Positions 8,504 to 16,497 are shown, counted from the first letter of the stretch. The stretch is DNA of 42,942 nt from Oscillospiraceae bacterium (GCA_009777055.1 WRMQ01000009.1:1-42942); one strand, 5' to 3'. Numbers and translations are program-made. Notes: generated from the sequence alone by a model not told the origin.

Positions 8504-8548
8504 AGGGCGGCATCCTCTTTCGGCGCGGCATCCGCGACATAAATCTTT

Positions 8549-8574
8549 GCGATATAAAAACGCGATATAAAAAT
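8549..8574. repeat. Tandem 13-bp repeat upstream of the lipoprotein gene
   Basis: GCGATATAAAAAC is followed directly by GCGATATAAAAAT. An AT-rich stretch with TATAGTATACAGTATAAC follows. It lies in the promoter/leader region of the lipoprotein gene. A similar tandem design (TGCGATACTACAAAAA) precedes the gene at 42186. Confidence 0.75.
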
Positions 8575-8646
8575 AGTATAGTATACAGTATAACATGCCA
8601 TGCAGCAAAAGTCCAGTCGCGAAGCAAAAGTTGGATGCCGAACAGA

Positions 8647-8665
8647 GCCGCCCTTTTCGGGCGGC
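8647..8665 (-). terminator. Hairpin downstream of the PcsB/EnvC-like gene
   Basis: GCCGCCC and GGGCGGC form a 7-bp GC stem with a 5-base loop, about 40 bases after the stop of the hydrolase gene. On the minus strand the stem is followed by TCTGTTCGG, a weak U-tract, so it is a plausible but not strong intrinsic terminator. Confidence 0.5.
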
Positions 8666-8704
8666 CCTGATGTGATGATATAAAATTTTGTATTCTTTGG
8701 GCGG

Positions 8705-10069
8705 TCAATACGGGTTTTTAATATAGGTCAGCGGATCAACGGCGACGGAGTTGCCGTTCGCGGCGATCTCGTTGATCTGAAAGTGCAGATGCGCGCCGGT
8801 GCTGTTGCCCGTTGAGCCCATCACGCCCAGAATCTTTCCCTGGGGAATCCGCGCGCCGGTCTTCACCGCGTCGGAGAAGCTGCGCAGATGCATATAGGTG
8901 GTTTTGATCTCCTTGCCCTTGGGCTTATAGACGCCGTGGTGCAAAACGACATAGTAGCCCATGGAGTTATCGAAGCCGTAGTCCAGCACCACGCCCTCCA
9001 GGGCGGCGATGATCTGGTAATCCTTTTGGTTCGCGCCCGGCGCGGAGATATCCAGGCCCTTGTGGACATGAGAGCGGTTCGAGGTGTCGCCGAAACGGCT
9101 GCTGATATAGCATTCGGGATATGGCACCGGCCAGCGCATGGTGCCGTCGGAGCTTTGCATAAACATGTCGCTGTTTTCCGCCTTTTTCTCCCGGAGCAGG
9201 TCGTCCAGCTTTCGCTCGAATTCCTCAACGGCCTTGCGGTCCTTGGCCAGCATGCGCTCGGCGTCGGCGGTCAGGCTTTTCAGGGAGCGGATGATGGCGT
9301 AGACCTCTGACTGCGCCACACTGATGCGCTCGTGCTCGGCGGAAAGATCTTTTTTTACCTTGCGCTGCTCGCCGCGTTCCCGCTCCAGCGCCGCGCTTTC
9401 CTGCTCCACCTGGGCGAGCTTGGTTTGGAGCGACTCGGTCTGGGCGTTGAGCTCCTCCTTGAGTCGCAGCATGTCCCGCATCTCCTGCTCCAGGGCGCCG
9501 CGCAGCTCGGCGTCGCGCCTGGCCGTGCGGCTGATGTATTCCGCCATGGTCAGAAAGCCGGTGAGGTCGGAGCTCGAAAGCAGCAGCTGTAAATTGGATA
9601 CCGGGCCGTTCATGTATTGCTGGCGCAGCCGCTCTATGAGCTGCTGCTGCATCCGGTCAATCACGGCCTCCTTGTCCGCTGTTTCAATCTCAATGATCCT
9701 GATCTGCTCGCGGCAATCCGCGATTTCCCGGTTCATCTGCTCAATCTTCAGCTGCAGCGCCGCAATGGAGCTGTCCAGGCGCTTGAGCTCCTCGTCGATG
9801 AGCTGCATCTTGGCGCTGATCTCCTCAATCTGGGCCTCCAGCGCGGGGATCAGCCGCTCCTGGGCGGCCTTGTCGTCCTTCAGCTGCTGCAGCTGTTTTT
9901 CGTTTTCCTGAATGCGCTCCTCAACCTTTTGCTTTTCCCGCTCAAGCTCCTCCTTGGTCTGCGCCGCGCCGGAGGGGATCCACACGGCGGTGAACAGCAG
10001 CGCCAGAGCCAGAAGCATGGAGAAAAACCGCGTAAAAGCGATGTTAACTCTCCAATTCTGATTTTTCAT
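8705..10069 (-). CDS. PcsB/EnvC-like murein hydrolase with coiled coil and M23 domain
   Basis: A 454-residue secreted septal peptidoglycan hydrolase, or activator, of the type controlled by FtsEX. Residues 1-36 form a signal peptide (hydrophobic FFSMLLALALLFTAVWIP, then SGAAQ). Residues about 37-300 are a long Glu/Lys/Gln-rich coiled coil, with the loop YMNGPVSNLQLLLSSSDLTG typical of EnvC/PcsB hairpins. The C-terminal M23 LytM domain has SHVHKGLDISAPG and HLHFQINEIA, keeping the zinc and catalytic His residues (HxxxD and HxH), so it may be active, unlike degenerate EnvC. The ATG at 10069 overlaps the end of ftsX by 26 bases with AAAGGAG upstream. The context strongly supports activation by the FtsEX complex. 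Confidence 0.92.
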   Translation of the reverse strand: MKNQNWRVNIAFTRFFSMLLALALLFTAVWIPSGAAQTKEELEREKQKVEERIQENEKQLQQLKDDKAAQERLIPALEAQIEEISAKMQLIDEELKRLDSSIAALQLKIEQMNREIADCREQIRIIEIETADKEAVIDRMQQQLIERLRQQYMNGPVSNLQLLLSSSDLTGFLTMAEYISRTARRDAELRGALEQEMRDMLRLKEELNAQTESLQTKLAQVEQESAALERERGEQRKVKKDLSAEHERISVAQSEVYAIIRSLKSLTADAERMLAKDRKAVEEFERKLDDLLREKKAENSDMFMQSSDGTMRWPVPYPECYISSRFGDTSNRSHVHKGLDISAPGANQKDYQIIAALEGVVLDYGFDNSMGYYVVLHHGVYKPKGKEIKTTYMHLRSFSDAVKTGARIPQGKILGVMGSTGNSTGAHLHFQINEIAANGNSVAVDPLTYIKNPY

Positions 10070-10979
10070 ATACCTTCTCCTTTAAATACCGAGAGATCGA
10101 GAGCGTGCTCCCGCCGACGCCGGTGATCAGGCCGACGCAGATGAAGCTCAGCAGCAGCAGGGGCAGGTGGTCCAGAAACGGAACCAGCGCGAACGCGCCG
10201 GACATGAGCTTGCCCAGCAAGGGCTCCAGGGCCTTGCCCAGGGCGAGATACACCACGAAAACGAAGGCCATGGAGACCAGCGAGCCCAGCACCCCCAGGC
10301 TGATGCCCTCCACCAGGAAGGGCCAGCGGATGAAGGAGGGCGCGGCGCCCACGCTCTTCATCACCTTGATCTCCTGCTGGCGGGAATACATCGTGGCCTG
10401 CACCGTGCTGGAAATGATGAACACCGACACCACCAGCAGGATGGAGATCATGGCGACGCCCGCGATGGACAGCGCCTTTTGCAGCGCGCTCAGCTGCGCC
10501 GCGATGCCCTGAAAGTGCCGCACGCTTTCCACCGAGGGGTCGATGAGCCGCAGCTGCTCAATGAGCTCCGTGTACTGCTCCATGCTCCGGGGCTGCACCT
10601 CAAAGCCCTGGGGCATGAACTGCATGTCCAGGCCTTCGAGCAGGGCGTAGGTGTCCTGGTTGGACGACAGGGTGCGCTCCAGGGCCTCCTGGCTGGAGAT
10701 GAAGCGGACCTCCTTTACGGTGTCCAGCGCCTCTATCTGGTATTGCAGCCGCGTAAGCTCCGCCTCCTGCGCGTCGTCACGCAGATACACCATGATAACA
10801 TTGCGGGCGTAGAACTGATTCATCATGACGTTGAGGTTGATCGCCGCCAGGAACACCAGGCCGATGAGCATGAGGCAGGACACGAGCACCAGCACCGAGG
10901 CGACGCTCATGGTGCGGTTCGCGCGGATGTTGCGAAACCCCATGCGGGTCAGGTAGGACCGTCCGCTGCTTCGCTGCAT
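10044..10979 (-). CDS. ftsX: Cell-division ABC-type permease FtsX
   Basis: The membrane subunit of FtsEX, which passes ATP-driven conformational change to an extracellular peptidoglycan hydrolase. The 311 residues contain a cytoplasmic start (SYLTRMGFRNIRANRTMS), TM1 (about 25-50), and a large extracellular domain (about 50-180) with DTVKEVRFISSQEALE typical of the FtsX ECD. Three more TM segments lie in the C-terminal half, with SVGAAPSFIRWPFLVEGISLG between TM2 and TM3. AAAGGAGG lies eight bases before the ATG. FtsX is normally next to ftsE; here a PfkB-family kinase gene stands between them. Confidence 0.95.
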   Translation of the reverse strand: MQRSSGRSYLTRMGFRNIRANRTMSVASVLVLVSCLMLIGLVFLAAINLNVMMNQFYARNVIMVYLRDDAQEAELTRLQYQIEALDTVKEVRFISSQEALERTLSSNQDTYALLEGLDMQFMPQGFEVQPRSMEQYTELIEQLRLIDPSVESVRHFQGIAAQLSALQKALSIAGVAMISILLVVSVFIISSTVQATMYSRQQEIKVMKSVGAAPSFIRWPFLVEGISLGVLGSLVSMAFVFVVYLALGKALEPLLGKLMSGAFALVPFLDHLPLLLLSFICVGLITGVGGSTLSISRYLKEKVYEKSELES

Positions 10980-11035
10980 ATTGACATCCTCCTTTGGGAA
11001 TTTGCGATTGCTTCGCTGTAATGCTTTTTGGTTGC

Positions 11036-11065
11036 AATGCTTGTTTTGTTAATGCTTGTTTTGTT
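11036..11065. repeat. Perfect 15-bp tandem duplication between the PfkB gene and ftsX
   Basis: AATGCTTGTTTTGTT occurs twice in direct succession, with a degenerate third copy (TAATGCTTTTTGGTTGC) to the left. The 97-bp gap carries no evident terminator or promoter box. Confidence 0.85.
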
Positions 11066-11076
11066 ATAGAAAAAAA

Positions 11077-11979
11077 TTAATGATAAAACGCCGAAAGACA
11101 GGCCTCCACATCCGCGCGCGTTCCCTGGAACGGCCCGGTTTTCTCCATCTTGAGGGAGGTCAGCGCCGCCGCCGTGCGCAGCGCAGAGGGAATTTCACGC
11201 GTCAGGCGCTCTGTGATGTAAGAGGCGAAGCAGCTGTCCCCGCGCCCGCTGCGCCCACTGAGATTGCGGGGCCGGAAGGGCTCGGTATAATACGCCGCGC
11301 CGTCAAAAATCAACACCTCCGTGTTGTGGGTGATCATGATCTCCATAGGCCGCTTCAACGGCCCGGAGCCCCATTCATAAAGCATGGCGGCGGCATGGCG
11401 GCGGTCTTCTGTGCCGGTTAGCGCCTGCGCCTCGGCGGCATCCGTTTTCAGATAGCGGATCAGGGGCAGCATCTCCCGCTTGCGGGGCCAGTCCTCAAAG
11501 GCCATCGCGCCGCCGGGCCGCACGCAGCGCAAAAAGCCCTGCACGTCCAGGGCCACGTCGCCCAGCTCCGCCGCGGCGCCGATCACGGCCTCATCAATAT
11601 CGCCGCGCATCAGCCCGGCGATGTGGTATACCGAAGCGCGTTCCTCCGGCAGATCTTCTATTGTATAGGAGGGAATACGGCTGAGCATCCGGCAGGCGCG
11701 GCGTTCCTTATCCGCCGTGAAGTAGGTGTTGGAGATGGATGTGCCGCTCTTCGAAGGGCAGGGAGCCAGGGTCACATTCCGTGCCCGGGCAAAGACGCTT
11801 TCCAGGTCGATTTCCGCCGGATCACATTTGCCCAGCGCCAGCACGCTGTGCCCCAGCGCCGAGGCCGCGTAAGCGGAATACACCACCGCGCCGCCGATCT
11901 CGCGCACGGTATGGCCCAGGTGGTCGGTATTGATATCCAGGGAGGGCTGGCCGATGATCAGCAGGTCGAAGGCAGGCAT
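11077..11979 (-). CDS. PfkB-family carbohydrate/nucleoside kinase
   Basis: A ribokinase-fold sugar kinase of 300 residues. The N-terminus LLIIGQPSLDINTD and the glycine turn GGAVVYSAYAASALGH match the PfkB substrate-binding region. The C-terminal catalytic motif is RSGRGDSCFASYI, which keeps the GxGD anion hole and base Asp although the usual A of GAGD is R. The middle part FEDWPRKREMLPLIRYLKTD and EAQALTG also fits. ATG 11979 has AAAGGA nine bases upstream; the track start at 11997 is a TTG. The substrate is not assignable; the family covers ribose, fructose, inosine and others. Its place between ftsE and ftsX on the same strand is odd, because those genes act as one complex. Confidence 0.88.
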   Translation of the reverse strand: MPAFDLLIIGQPSLDINTDHLGHTVREIGGAVVYSAYAASALGHSVLALGKCDPAEIDLESVFARARNVTLAPCPSKSGTSISNTYFTADKERRACRMLSRIPSYTIEDLPEERASVYHIAGLMRGDIDEAVIGAAAELGDVALDVQGFLRCVRPGGAMAFEDWPRKREMLPLIRYLKTDAAEAQALTGTEDRRHAAAMLYEWGSGPLKRPMEIMITHNTEVLIFDGAAYYTEPFRPRNLSGRSGRGDSCFASYITERLTREIPSALRTAAALTSLKMEKTGPFQGTRADVEACLSAFYH

Positions 11980-12044
11980 GGGAATTATTCCTTTCAAGCA
12001 TTCCGGTCACATCGCGCGAAGCGACCGCGTCCACCGCAGGTGGG

Positions 12045-12863
12045 CTATTCCCCAAATGTTCTCAGCAGCTCGTCGTCCCGGGGGATGGGGGGCAGGCTCC
12101 GCGTCTGCCCCGCCGCGGCAGCCGTGGGCTGATACATGGTGATCGAGGGCCGGCGCCCCTGGGAGGCCGAAAGCCGCGCCGCGCCGCCGCCCGGCCGTTT
12201 CAAGCCGCCGTCGGCAGCCACAGCCCCGTTTTCCAGAATGATTACGCGCTTGTTGTAGTGGCGCACCAGGTCGTGGGCATGGGTGACCATCACCACGGTG
12301 GTGCCGGTCTCGTTGAGGTGGACGAAGAGATCCAGCAGCTCCTGGCTCATGCGGGGGTCAATGTTCCCCGTGGGCTCGTCGGCGATAATCAAATCCGGGT
12401 TGTTGGCCAGGGCCCTGGCGATCGCCACGCGCTGCTGCTCGCCGCCCGAAAGCTCGCTGGGCTTGCAGCGCACCTTTTGCGTGAGCCCCACCAGCTGCAG
12501 CAGATATTCCACCCGCTCGTGGATTTTTTTCTCCCTCGCCCCCACCACGCGCATGGCGAAGGCAATGTTGTCGTAGACATCCATGGAGGCGATGAGGCGG
12601 AAATCCTGAAACACCACGCCCATCTGCCGCCGGAACAGCGGAATCTGGCGCGGCATGAGCTCGTTGAGCTCAAAACGCCCCACCCGGATGCTGCCGCTGC
12701 TGGGCACCTCCTCGTGGAGCAGCAGCTTCAAAAAGGTGCTCTTGCCCGCGCCCGACGCGCCCACCACAAACACGAATTCCCGCGGCGCGATGTGCAGGTT
12801 CATGTTCCGCAGCGCCACCGTACCGTTGGGGTATTCTTTTGTCACATCCCGAAAAGCAATCAT
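12045..12863 (-). CDS. ftsE: Cell-division ATP-binding protein FtsE with C-terminal extension
   Basis: The ATPase of the FtsEX complex. Motifs in order: Walker A GASGAGKST (about 36-44), Q-loop VVFQDFRLI, signature LSGGEQQRVAIARAL, Walker B DLIIADEPTGNID, H-loop VMVTHAHDLV. The core ends at about residue 222, the normal FtsE length. About 45 more residues follow, rich in Pro/Gly/Ala/Ser and ending IPRDDELLRTFGE; such a tail is not part of standard FtsE. The start at 12863 (MIAFRDVTKEYPNG) has CAGGGA upstream. It is the first gene of the series ftsE, PfkB kinase, ftsX, PcsB-like hydrolase. Confidence 0.95.
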   Translation of the reverse strand: MIAFRDVTKEYPNGTVALRNMNLHIAPREFVFVVGASGAGKSTFLKLLLHEEVPSSGSIRVGRFELNELMPRQIPLFRRQMGVVFQDFRLIASMDVYDNIAFAMRVVGAREKKIHERVEYLLQLVGLTQKVRCKPSELSGGEQQRVAIARALANNPDLIIADEPTGNIDPRMSQELLDLFVHLNETGTTVVMVTHAHDLVRHYNKRVIILENGAVAADGGLKRPGGGAARLSASQGRRPSITMYQPTAAAAGQTRSLPPIPRDDELLRTFGE

Positions 12864-12944
12864 GTTGATCCCTGCTCCCTATCGCACTTTTCTCTTCTTT
12901 CGCTTCTCCTTCATGTTTACCGCTCTAATGCTGTAATTTACAAA

Positions 12945-12972
12945 ATTATACAAATTGTGCAAATTTATGTAA
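12945..12972 (-). promoter_or_regulatory. Candidate promoter for ftsE
   Basis: On the minus strand TTACAT (12972-12967), a 16-base spacer and TATAAT (12950-12945). The -10 is perfect and the -35 fair. It lies about 80 bases upstream of the ftsE ATG. Confidence 0.5.
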
Positions 12973-13013
12973 TATTAATGCCCAGTATTTGCCGCGCCCT
13001 ACAAAATACCGAT

Positions 13014-13033
13014 GGGCGGAATTTCCTCCGCCC
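13014..13033 (-). terminator. Hairpin downstream of the PucR-type gene
   Basis: GGGCGGA and TCCGCCC pair with a six-base loop, about 40 bases after the stop of the regulator gene. The minus-strand flank (CATCGGTATTTTG) is only slightly U-rich, so termination is possible rather than certain. Confidence 0.45.
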
Positions 13034-13071
13034 AATCGAAATCACCTGTTATCACACTGAACTTTACCGCA

Positions 13072-14157
13072 TTAATAACGCGTTGGGCGGGCGTCCAGAT
13101 ATTTTTTCACCATCAGCGCTACTTTAAAAACGATAGCGTCGTCGAATTCCCGCAGGTCAAGCCCGGTGAGCTTCTTGATCTTTTCCAGCCGGTAGACCAG
13201 GGTATTGCGGTGCACAAAGAGCTTGCGGGAGGTCTCGGACACGTTGAGGTTGTTTTCAAAGAACTTTTGAATGGTAAACAGGGTCTCCTGATCCAGGCTG
13301 TCGATGGTGCCGCGTTTGAACACCTCCTGCAGGAACATGCCGCACAGGCGCTTGGGCAGCTGATAGATCAGCCGCGCGATGCCAAGGTAGTCGTAGCTGA
13401 TGATCTTTTTCTCGGTGTCGAACACCTTGCCCACTTCAAGAGAGACCTGCGCCTCTTTATAGGAGGCGGCGAGCTCCGGAATGGTGGTGACCGTGGTGCC
13501 GATGCCGATGCTGGGCTGGCTGTAAAACTCCGTGCTCACCGCGTCCGCGATGGAGCGGGCCAGCTTTTCCAGGTCCCGGGCGTCCAGGCTGCCGCGCACC
13601 TCCTTCACCAGCGCGATATCGGTTTCACTGACGCTGATGACGAAATCCTTCGTGCGGTCGGGAAAGAGGGACTGCACGGTGTCGAACACCGAAACCTCGC
13701 AGTTGTCCCCCATGCGGATGAGAAGGACCGCCCGGGGCACCTCGCTGTTGAAATGCAGCTCCCGCGTGCGCAGATAAATATCGCCGGGCAGAATGTTATC
13801 CAGAATGACGTTTTTGATGAAATTCGCGCGGTCGAAGCGCTCGCCCGCGAACTGCTCCACGCTGCCCAGAGTCACGCCGCACAGGGCGGCATAGTGCTGG
13901 GCCAGGTCGTCCGCGCCGTCAATCAGCACCGCGAAGAGGCTGCCCGACTGATTTTCCAGCCGGCAAAAGCTGCGGGCGCCCAGCACCACGGGGCCCTCGG
14001 CGGAAAACACCGGAACAACATCCTCGCCGCAGTTTTCGCCCAGCCTACCCGTTTCACTGCAGGCAATGAGAACGCCGTTTTCGTCCACCACCCCTGCCAT
14101 GCGCTCAATGGCCTCGCTGACCTGGTGAATCATCCCCTGAAACAGCCGGTTTGACAT
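13072..14157 (-). CDS. PucR/CdaR-family transcriptional regulator
   Basis: A 361-residue DNA-binding regulator. Residues 1-140 resemble a small sensory domain (IERMAGVVDENGVLIACS). The middle (about 150-270) fits the GGDEF-like domain of CdaR-type regulators (PSIGIGTTVTTIPELAASYKEA). The C-terminus is the PucR helix-turn-helix: FFENNLNVSETSRKLFVHRN, then TLVYRLEKIKKLTGLDLREF. ATG 14157 has AGGGGAG six bases upstream, against a TTG at 14163 in the track. The ligand is unknown. I recall such regulators beside ftsE in other Clostridia, which suggests control of the division operon, but this is inference. Confidence 0.88.
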   Translation of the reverse strand: MSNRLFQGMIHQVSEAIERMAGVVDENGVLIACSETGRLGENCGEDVVPVFSAEGPVVLGARSFCRLENQSGSLFAVLIDGADDLAQHYAALCGVTLGSVEQFAGERFDRANFIKNVILDNILPGDIYLRTRELHFNSEVPRAVLLIRMGDNCEVSVFDTVQSLFPDRTKDFVISVSETDIALVKEVRGSLDARDLEKLARSIADAVSTEFYSQPSIGIGTTVTTIPELAASYKEAQVSLEVGKVFDTEKKIISYDYLGIARLIYQLPKRLCGMFLQEVFKRGTIDSLDQETLFTIQKFFENNLNVSETSRKLFVHRNTLVYRLEKIKKLTGLDLREFDDAIVFKVALMVKKYLDARPTRY

Positions 14158-14223
14158 CGCCAACTCCCCTATCAGTCTTTACTGGTTCTTCATTCTTTGC
14201 CGTTTCTTCGGCAGATTGGTTAT

Positions 14224-14252
14224 ATTGTACACTATTTCTAAATCTTTTGCAA
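14224..14252 (-). promoter_or_regulatory. Sigma-A promoter for the PucR-type gene
   Basis: On the minus strand TTGCAA (14252-14247), exactly 17 bases, then TACAAT (14229-14224). It lies about 65 bases upstream of the ATG at 14157. Confidence 0.75.
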
Positions 14253-14493
14253 GGGGATAAATAAATTTTTTTTGCTTCCGGCGCAAATTTTACGGGATTC
14301 TCTTCGGATATCAGATCCTAATTACAAATAATGTCAAATATCGCCGCTTTCCTGGCAAGATATACGAAAATGCAAAGTGATTCTTATGCACATTGCTTCT
14401 TGTGCAAAATGTCAAGACGGCTCCCGCGCCCCGCGCGATGAACATTTCCGCGTCGAAAATCCGAAAAAAGATAGACTGATTTCAAGAAAAGGC
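14253..14493. other. Divergent intergenic region, no gene seen
   Basis: Between the two divergent promoters there are about 240 bases without a convincing ORF, tRNA or known RNA motif. I see a near-repeat of TGCACATTGCTTCTTGTGCAAAATG (a small dyad TTGCACA-like) around 14388-14412 that could be an operator. Confidence 0.4.
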
Positions 14494-14522
14494 TTGCTTT
14501 TTTTTTGAATATCATGTAAAAT
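14494..14522 (+). promoter_or_regulatory. Sigma-A promoter for the secreted protein at 14582
   Basis: TTGCTT (14494-14499), a 17-base spacer that includes a T-run, then TAAAAT (14517-14522). It is about 60 bases upstream of the ATG, with a full-strength SD (GAAGGAGGTCC) in between. Confidence 0.75.
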
Positions 14523-14581
14523 AGGGGAAAGCCCTATGGTTTAAAACACTAGGGGCAAATTTGAAGGAGGTCCTGGATATT

Positions 14582-15967
14582 ATGAAAACGATGAAGAAGT
14601 TACTGGCACTGCTTCTTTCCGTGCTGCTGCTTGTCGGCGCTTTCGGCATTGGCTCCGCGGCAAGCGCCGAAGAAGAGGAGGAAGCGGCTCCCTTCTTTTC
14701 GGCAAAAGACCCGGAAAACAATTACGACAAATACCTTTCCCTGATCTCGGATCTGGGCGACCTTGGAAGCTCCTCAACCACTCTGTGGCGTGATTATCTG
14801 AAGCTGCTGCGCGAGAAGAACAACGTCAACACCATCTCCGGCGAGCCCGCGCTGACCGAGGCCGAAGAGGAGCAGCTCGCGAATTGGAAGGAGCAGGTTG
14901 AGACGCTTAAGGAGCAACTCGTTCTCCCCCCGGGCAGCACATTCATCCCCTCCAGCTTTTTCAACTCTTCCCACAACCCTCCGATGGGGCCGGGGCGCAC
15001 ATGGGCGCCGGGCAGCGTCGCCTGGGTCGGGCTGATTTTCGAGCCCGGCGTTCTGATCAATGAATTCCACAGCGAGAAATACGGTCTGGGCCAGTCTTAT
15101 TACGAAGCAAAGAGCGCCGGCCTAACCGAAATTGACGGTGAGCCATTCTATTTCTCAAGATTCTACTACGGCAATTTGGGTTATATGGTCGCCAGTAACG
15201 TGGAGGATGACCTTTTTGTGGATACCCCCATCGCGGTGCCCAGCGTCGGCGATAACGCTATTGGCCTGAAAAACAGCGGCGTCCCCGATTTTCCTTTGGT
15301 GGAGTCCGCCACCGCGTATTACCCTGTGGCGGGAACGGTCTATACCGGTTCAATCAGCACCATCCCCATGCGCGTCAGCCCTTATGAAGTGAGGCATTTC
15401 GGCGCTTTGGAGAACACGGAAATCGACGACGAGCTGATCCCCATCGACTTCGTCTGTGAATACATGGGGCAGGATGGGACCATGACCGAAGCGCGCTTCG
15501 TGGGCTGGAGGATCACTGGTTTTACAAGTAAAGACAGCACATCACCATATGGCGTAAAAATGCAGTGCGGCACAGAATTATATAAAGAACCGGGTCTCTA
15601 CAATTACGTCATCACCCTGGAAGCTGAATGGGAAATCAATCCCGATAATCCGCCGCCCCAGATTCCCGCGACAGTGACCGCGAGAACCTGGAACTGGCTG
15701 CTGGCCCGCCTGAAGAACCTGTTCGACCTCACCGCGCAAAGAAAAGGGTATTACAGCGAGGAAGACTTCGATACGCCGAAAGAATACGATGACTGGCTCA
15801 CAGATTGGGATGAGCCGATTCCGCGCTCCCACCAAATCATGGGGGGCCTGCTGGCCTGGCTGCTGCCCTTTGCTGAATGGCTGACTAACGTTACCGGCTG
15901 GAACCTGTTTGTTTTCCTGCAGGATGATTTGGGATTAGACCTGCCAGACTTTTTAACAGGAGGATAA
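14582..15967 (+). CDS. Secreted protein of unknown function (461 aa)
   Basis: A 461-residue exported protein that I do not recognise. ATG 14582 follows GAAGGAGGTCC. The signal peptide is classic: MKTMKK, a Leu/Val core, and likely cleavage after ASA at about residue 29, followed by a Glu run. Residues about 30-110 are helical and charged. About 110-360 are Gly/Pro/aromatic-rich, beta-type sequence (GPGRTWAPGSVAWVGLIFEPG, FYFSRFYYGNLGYM, RFVGWRITGFTSKDS). A Trp-rich end follows (ARTWNWLLARLKNLF, LLAWLLPFAEWLTNVTGWN) whose amphipathic or hydrophobic stretches could bind membrane. There is no LPXTG or other sorting signal. The next gene (16057) is a small exported protein with a similarly aromatic, hydrophobic C-terminus, and a strong terminator follows that one, so they are probably an operon. 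Confidence 0.8.
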   Translation: MKTMKKLLALLLSVLLLVGAFGIGSAASAEEEEEAAPFFSAKDPENNYDKYLSLISDLGDLGSSSTTLWRDYLKLLREKNNVNTISGEPALTEAEEEQLANWKEQVETLKEQLVLPPGSTFIPSSFFNSSHNPPMGPGRTWAPGSVAWVGLIFEPGVLINEFHSEKYGLGQSYYEAKSAGLTEIDGEPFYFSRFYYGNLGYMVASNVEDDLFVDTPIAVPSVGDNAIGLKNSGVPDFPLVESATAYYPVAGTVYTGSISTIPMRVSPYEVRHFGALENTEIDDELIPIDFVCEYMGQDGTMTEARFVGWRITGFTSKDSTSPYGVKMQCGTELYKEPGLYNYVITLEAEWEINPDNPPPQIPATVTARTWNWLLARLKNLFDLTAQRKGYYSEEDFDTPKEYDDWLTDWDEPIPRSHQIMGGLLAWLLPFAEWLTNVTGWNLFVFLQDDLGLDLPDFLTGG

Positions 15968-16056
15968 ACTCAGAAATATTCCGCTTGATTGTTTAAATAC
16001 TAAGGATGTTTGACCACATGCTTTTTTTCCTCTTGACGAAAGGAGACGCGCACAAC

Positions 16057-16398
16057 ATGCTCAAGAAATTTTTAGCTGTCCTGCTTGCCCTGGCCGCTGT
16101 GCTTTCGGTTATGACCCTGGTGGCGAACGCCCTTGGCGCCGAGCCCGCCGGGGTGATGAGCGAGAACCCGGACCCCCCGCCGCCCTCCGTTCCCCCCGAA
16201 GAATCAATAAAAAACGACACGACCAGCGCGGCGACAGTAACCTCCGGCACGACGAAAAGCCTTGCCGAACGCCTCTCTGAATTTTGGGGATGGTTCTACC
16301 CCGTGTTCAACGTGATTTACGAATACGGCTACGTGCTGGTTTCAAAGGCACTGGTCGGGGTCGTTGACATCTTCCTCAGAGTGATCGGCATCATGTAA
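16057..16398 (+). CDS. Small secreted protein of unknown function (113 aa)
   Basis: A 113-residue exported protein. ATG 16057 is preceded by AAAGGAG; the track start at 16006 lacks an SD and precedes the natural signal peptide. The signal peptide is MLKKFLAVLLALAAVLSV... with probable cleavage near ANALGA. A short Pro-rich stretch (NPDPPPPSVPPEE) and Ser/Thr linker lead to a C-terminal aromatic and hydrophobic segment (LSEFWGWFYPVFNVIYEYGY, then VLVSKALVGVVDIFLRVIGI). No family is recognised. It lies 89 bases after the 461-residue secreted protein and ends just before a strong intrinsic terminator. Confidence 0.75.
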   Translation: MLKKFLAVLLALAAVLSVMTLVANALGAEPAGVMSENPDPPPPSVPPEESIKNDTTSAATVTSGTTKSLAERLSEFWGWFYPVFNVIYEYGYVLVSKALVGVVDIFLRVIGIM

Positions 16399-16417
16399 CA
16401 ACCGCCAAAAAGAGCTT

Positions 16418-16452
16418 GGGATCATCGGCTATGCCGGTGGTCCCGTTTTTTT
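16418..16452 (+). terminator. Strong intrinsic terminator
   Basis: A 12-bp stem GGGATCATCGGC / GCCGGTGGTCCC (two G-U pairs) with a TAT loop, followed by seven T residues. It closes the two-gene secreted-protein unit. Confidence 0.9.
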
Positions 16453-16468
16453 GCGCCAAAAATTCCTG

Positions 16469-16497
16469 CACCTCTTTTCCGTTTCTTCATATGATGA
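16469..16497 (+). promoter_or_regulatory. Possible sigma-K-like promoter for the tiny Cys-rich peptide
   Basis: CACC at 16469-16472 and CATATGATGA at 16488-16497 resemble the Bacillus sigma-K pattern AC-N16-CATANNNTA with one mismatch (the last TA is TG). It lies about 30-40 bases upstream of the ATG at 16529. A sporulation sigma factor is inferred only from this match. Confidence 0.35.

Noticed and set aside
14253-14493. Riboswitch or small RNA in the long divergent gap
   Set aside because: I could not find a known conserved motif or a convincing promoter-hairpin-T-run unit there.
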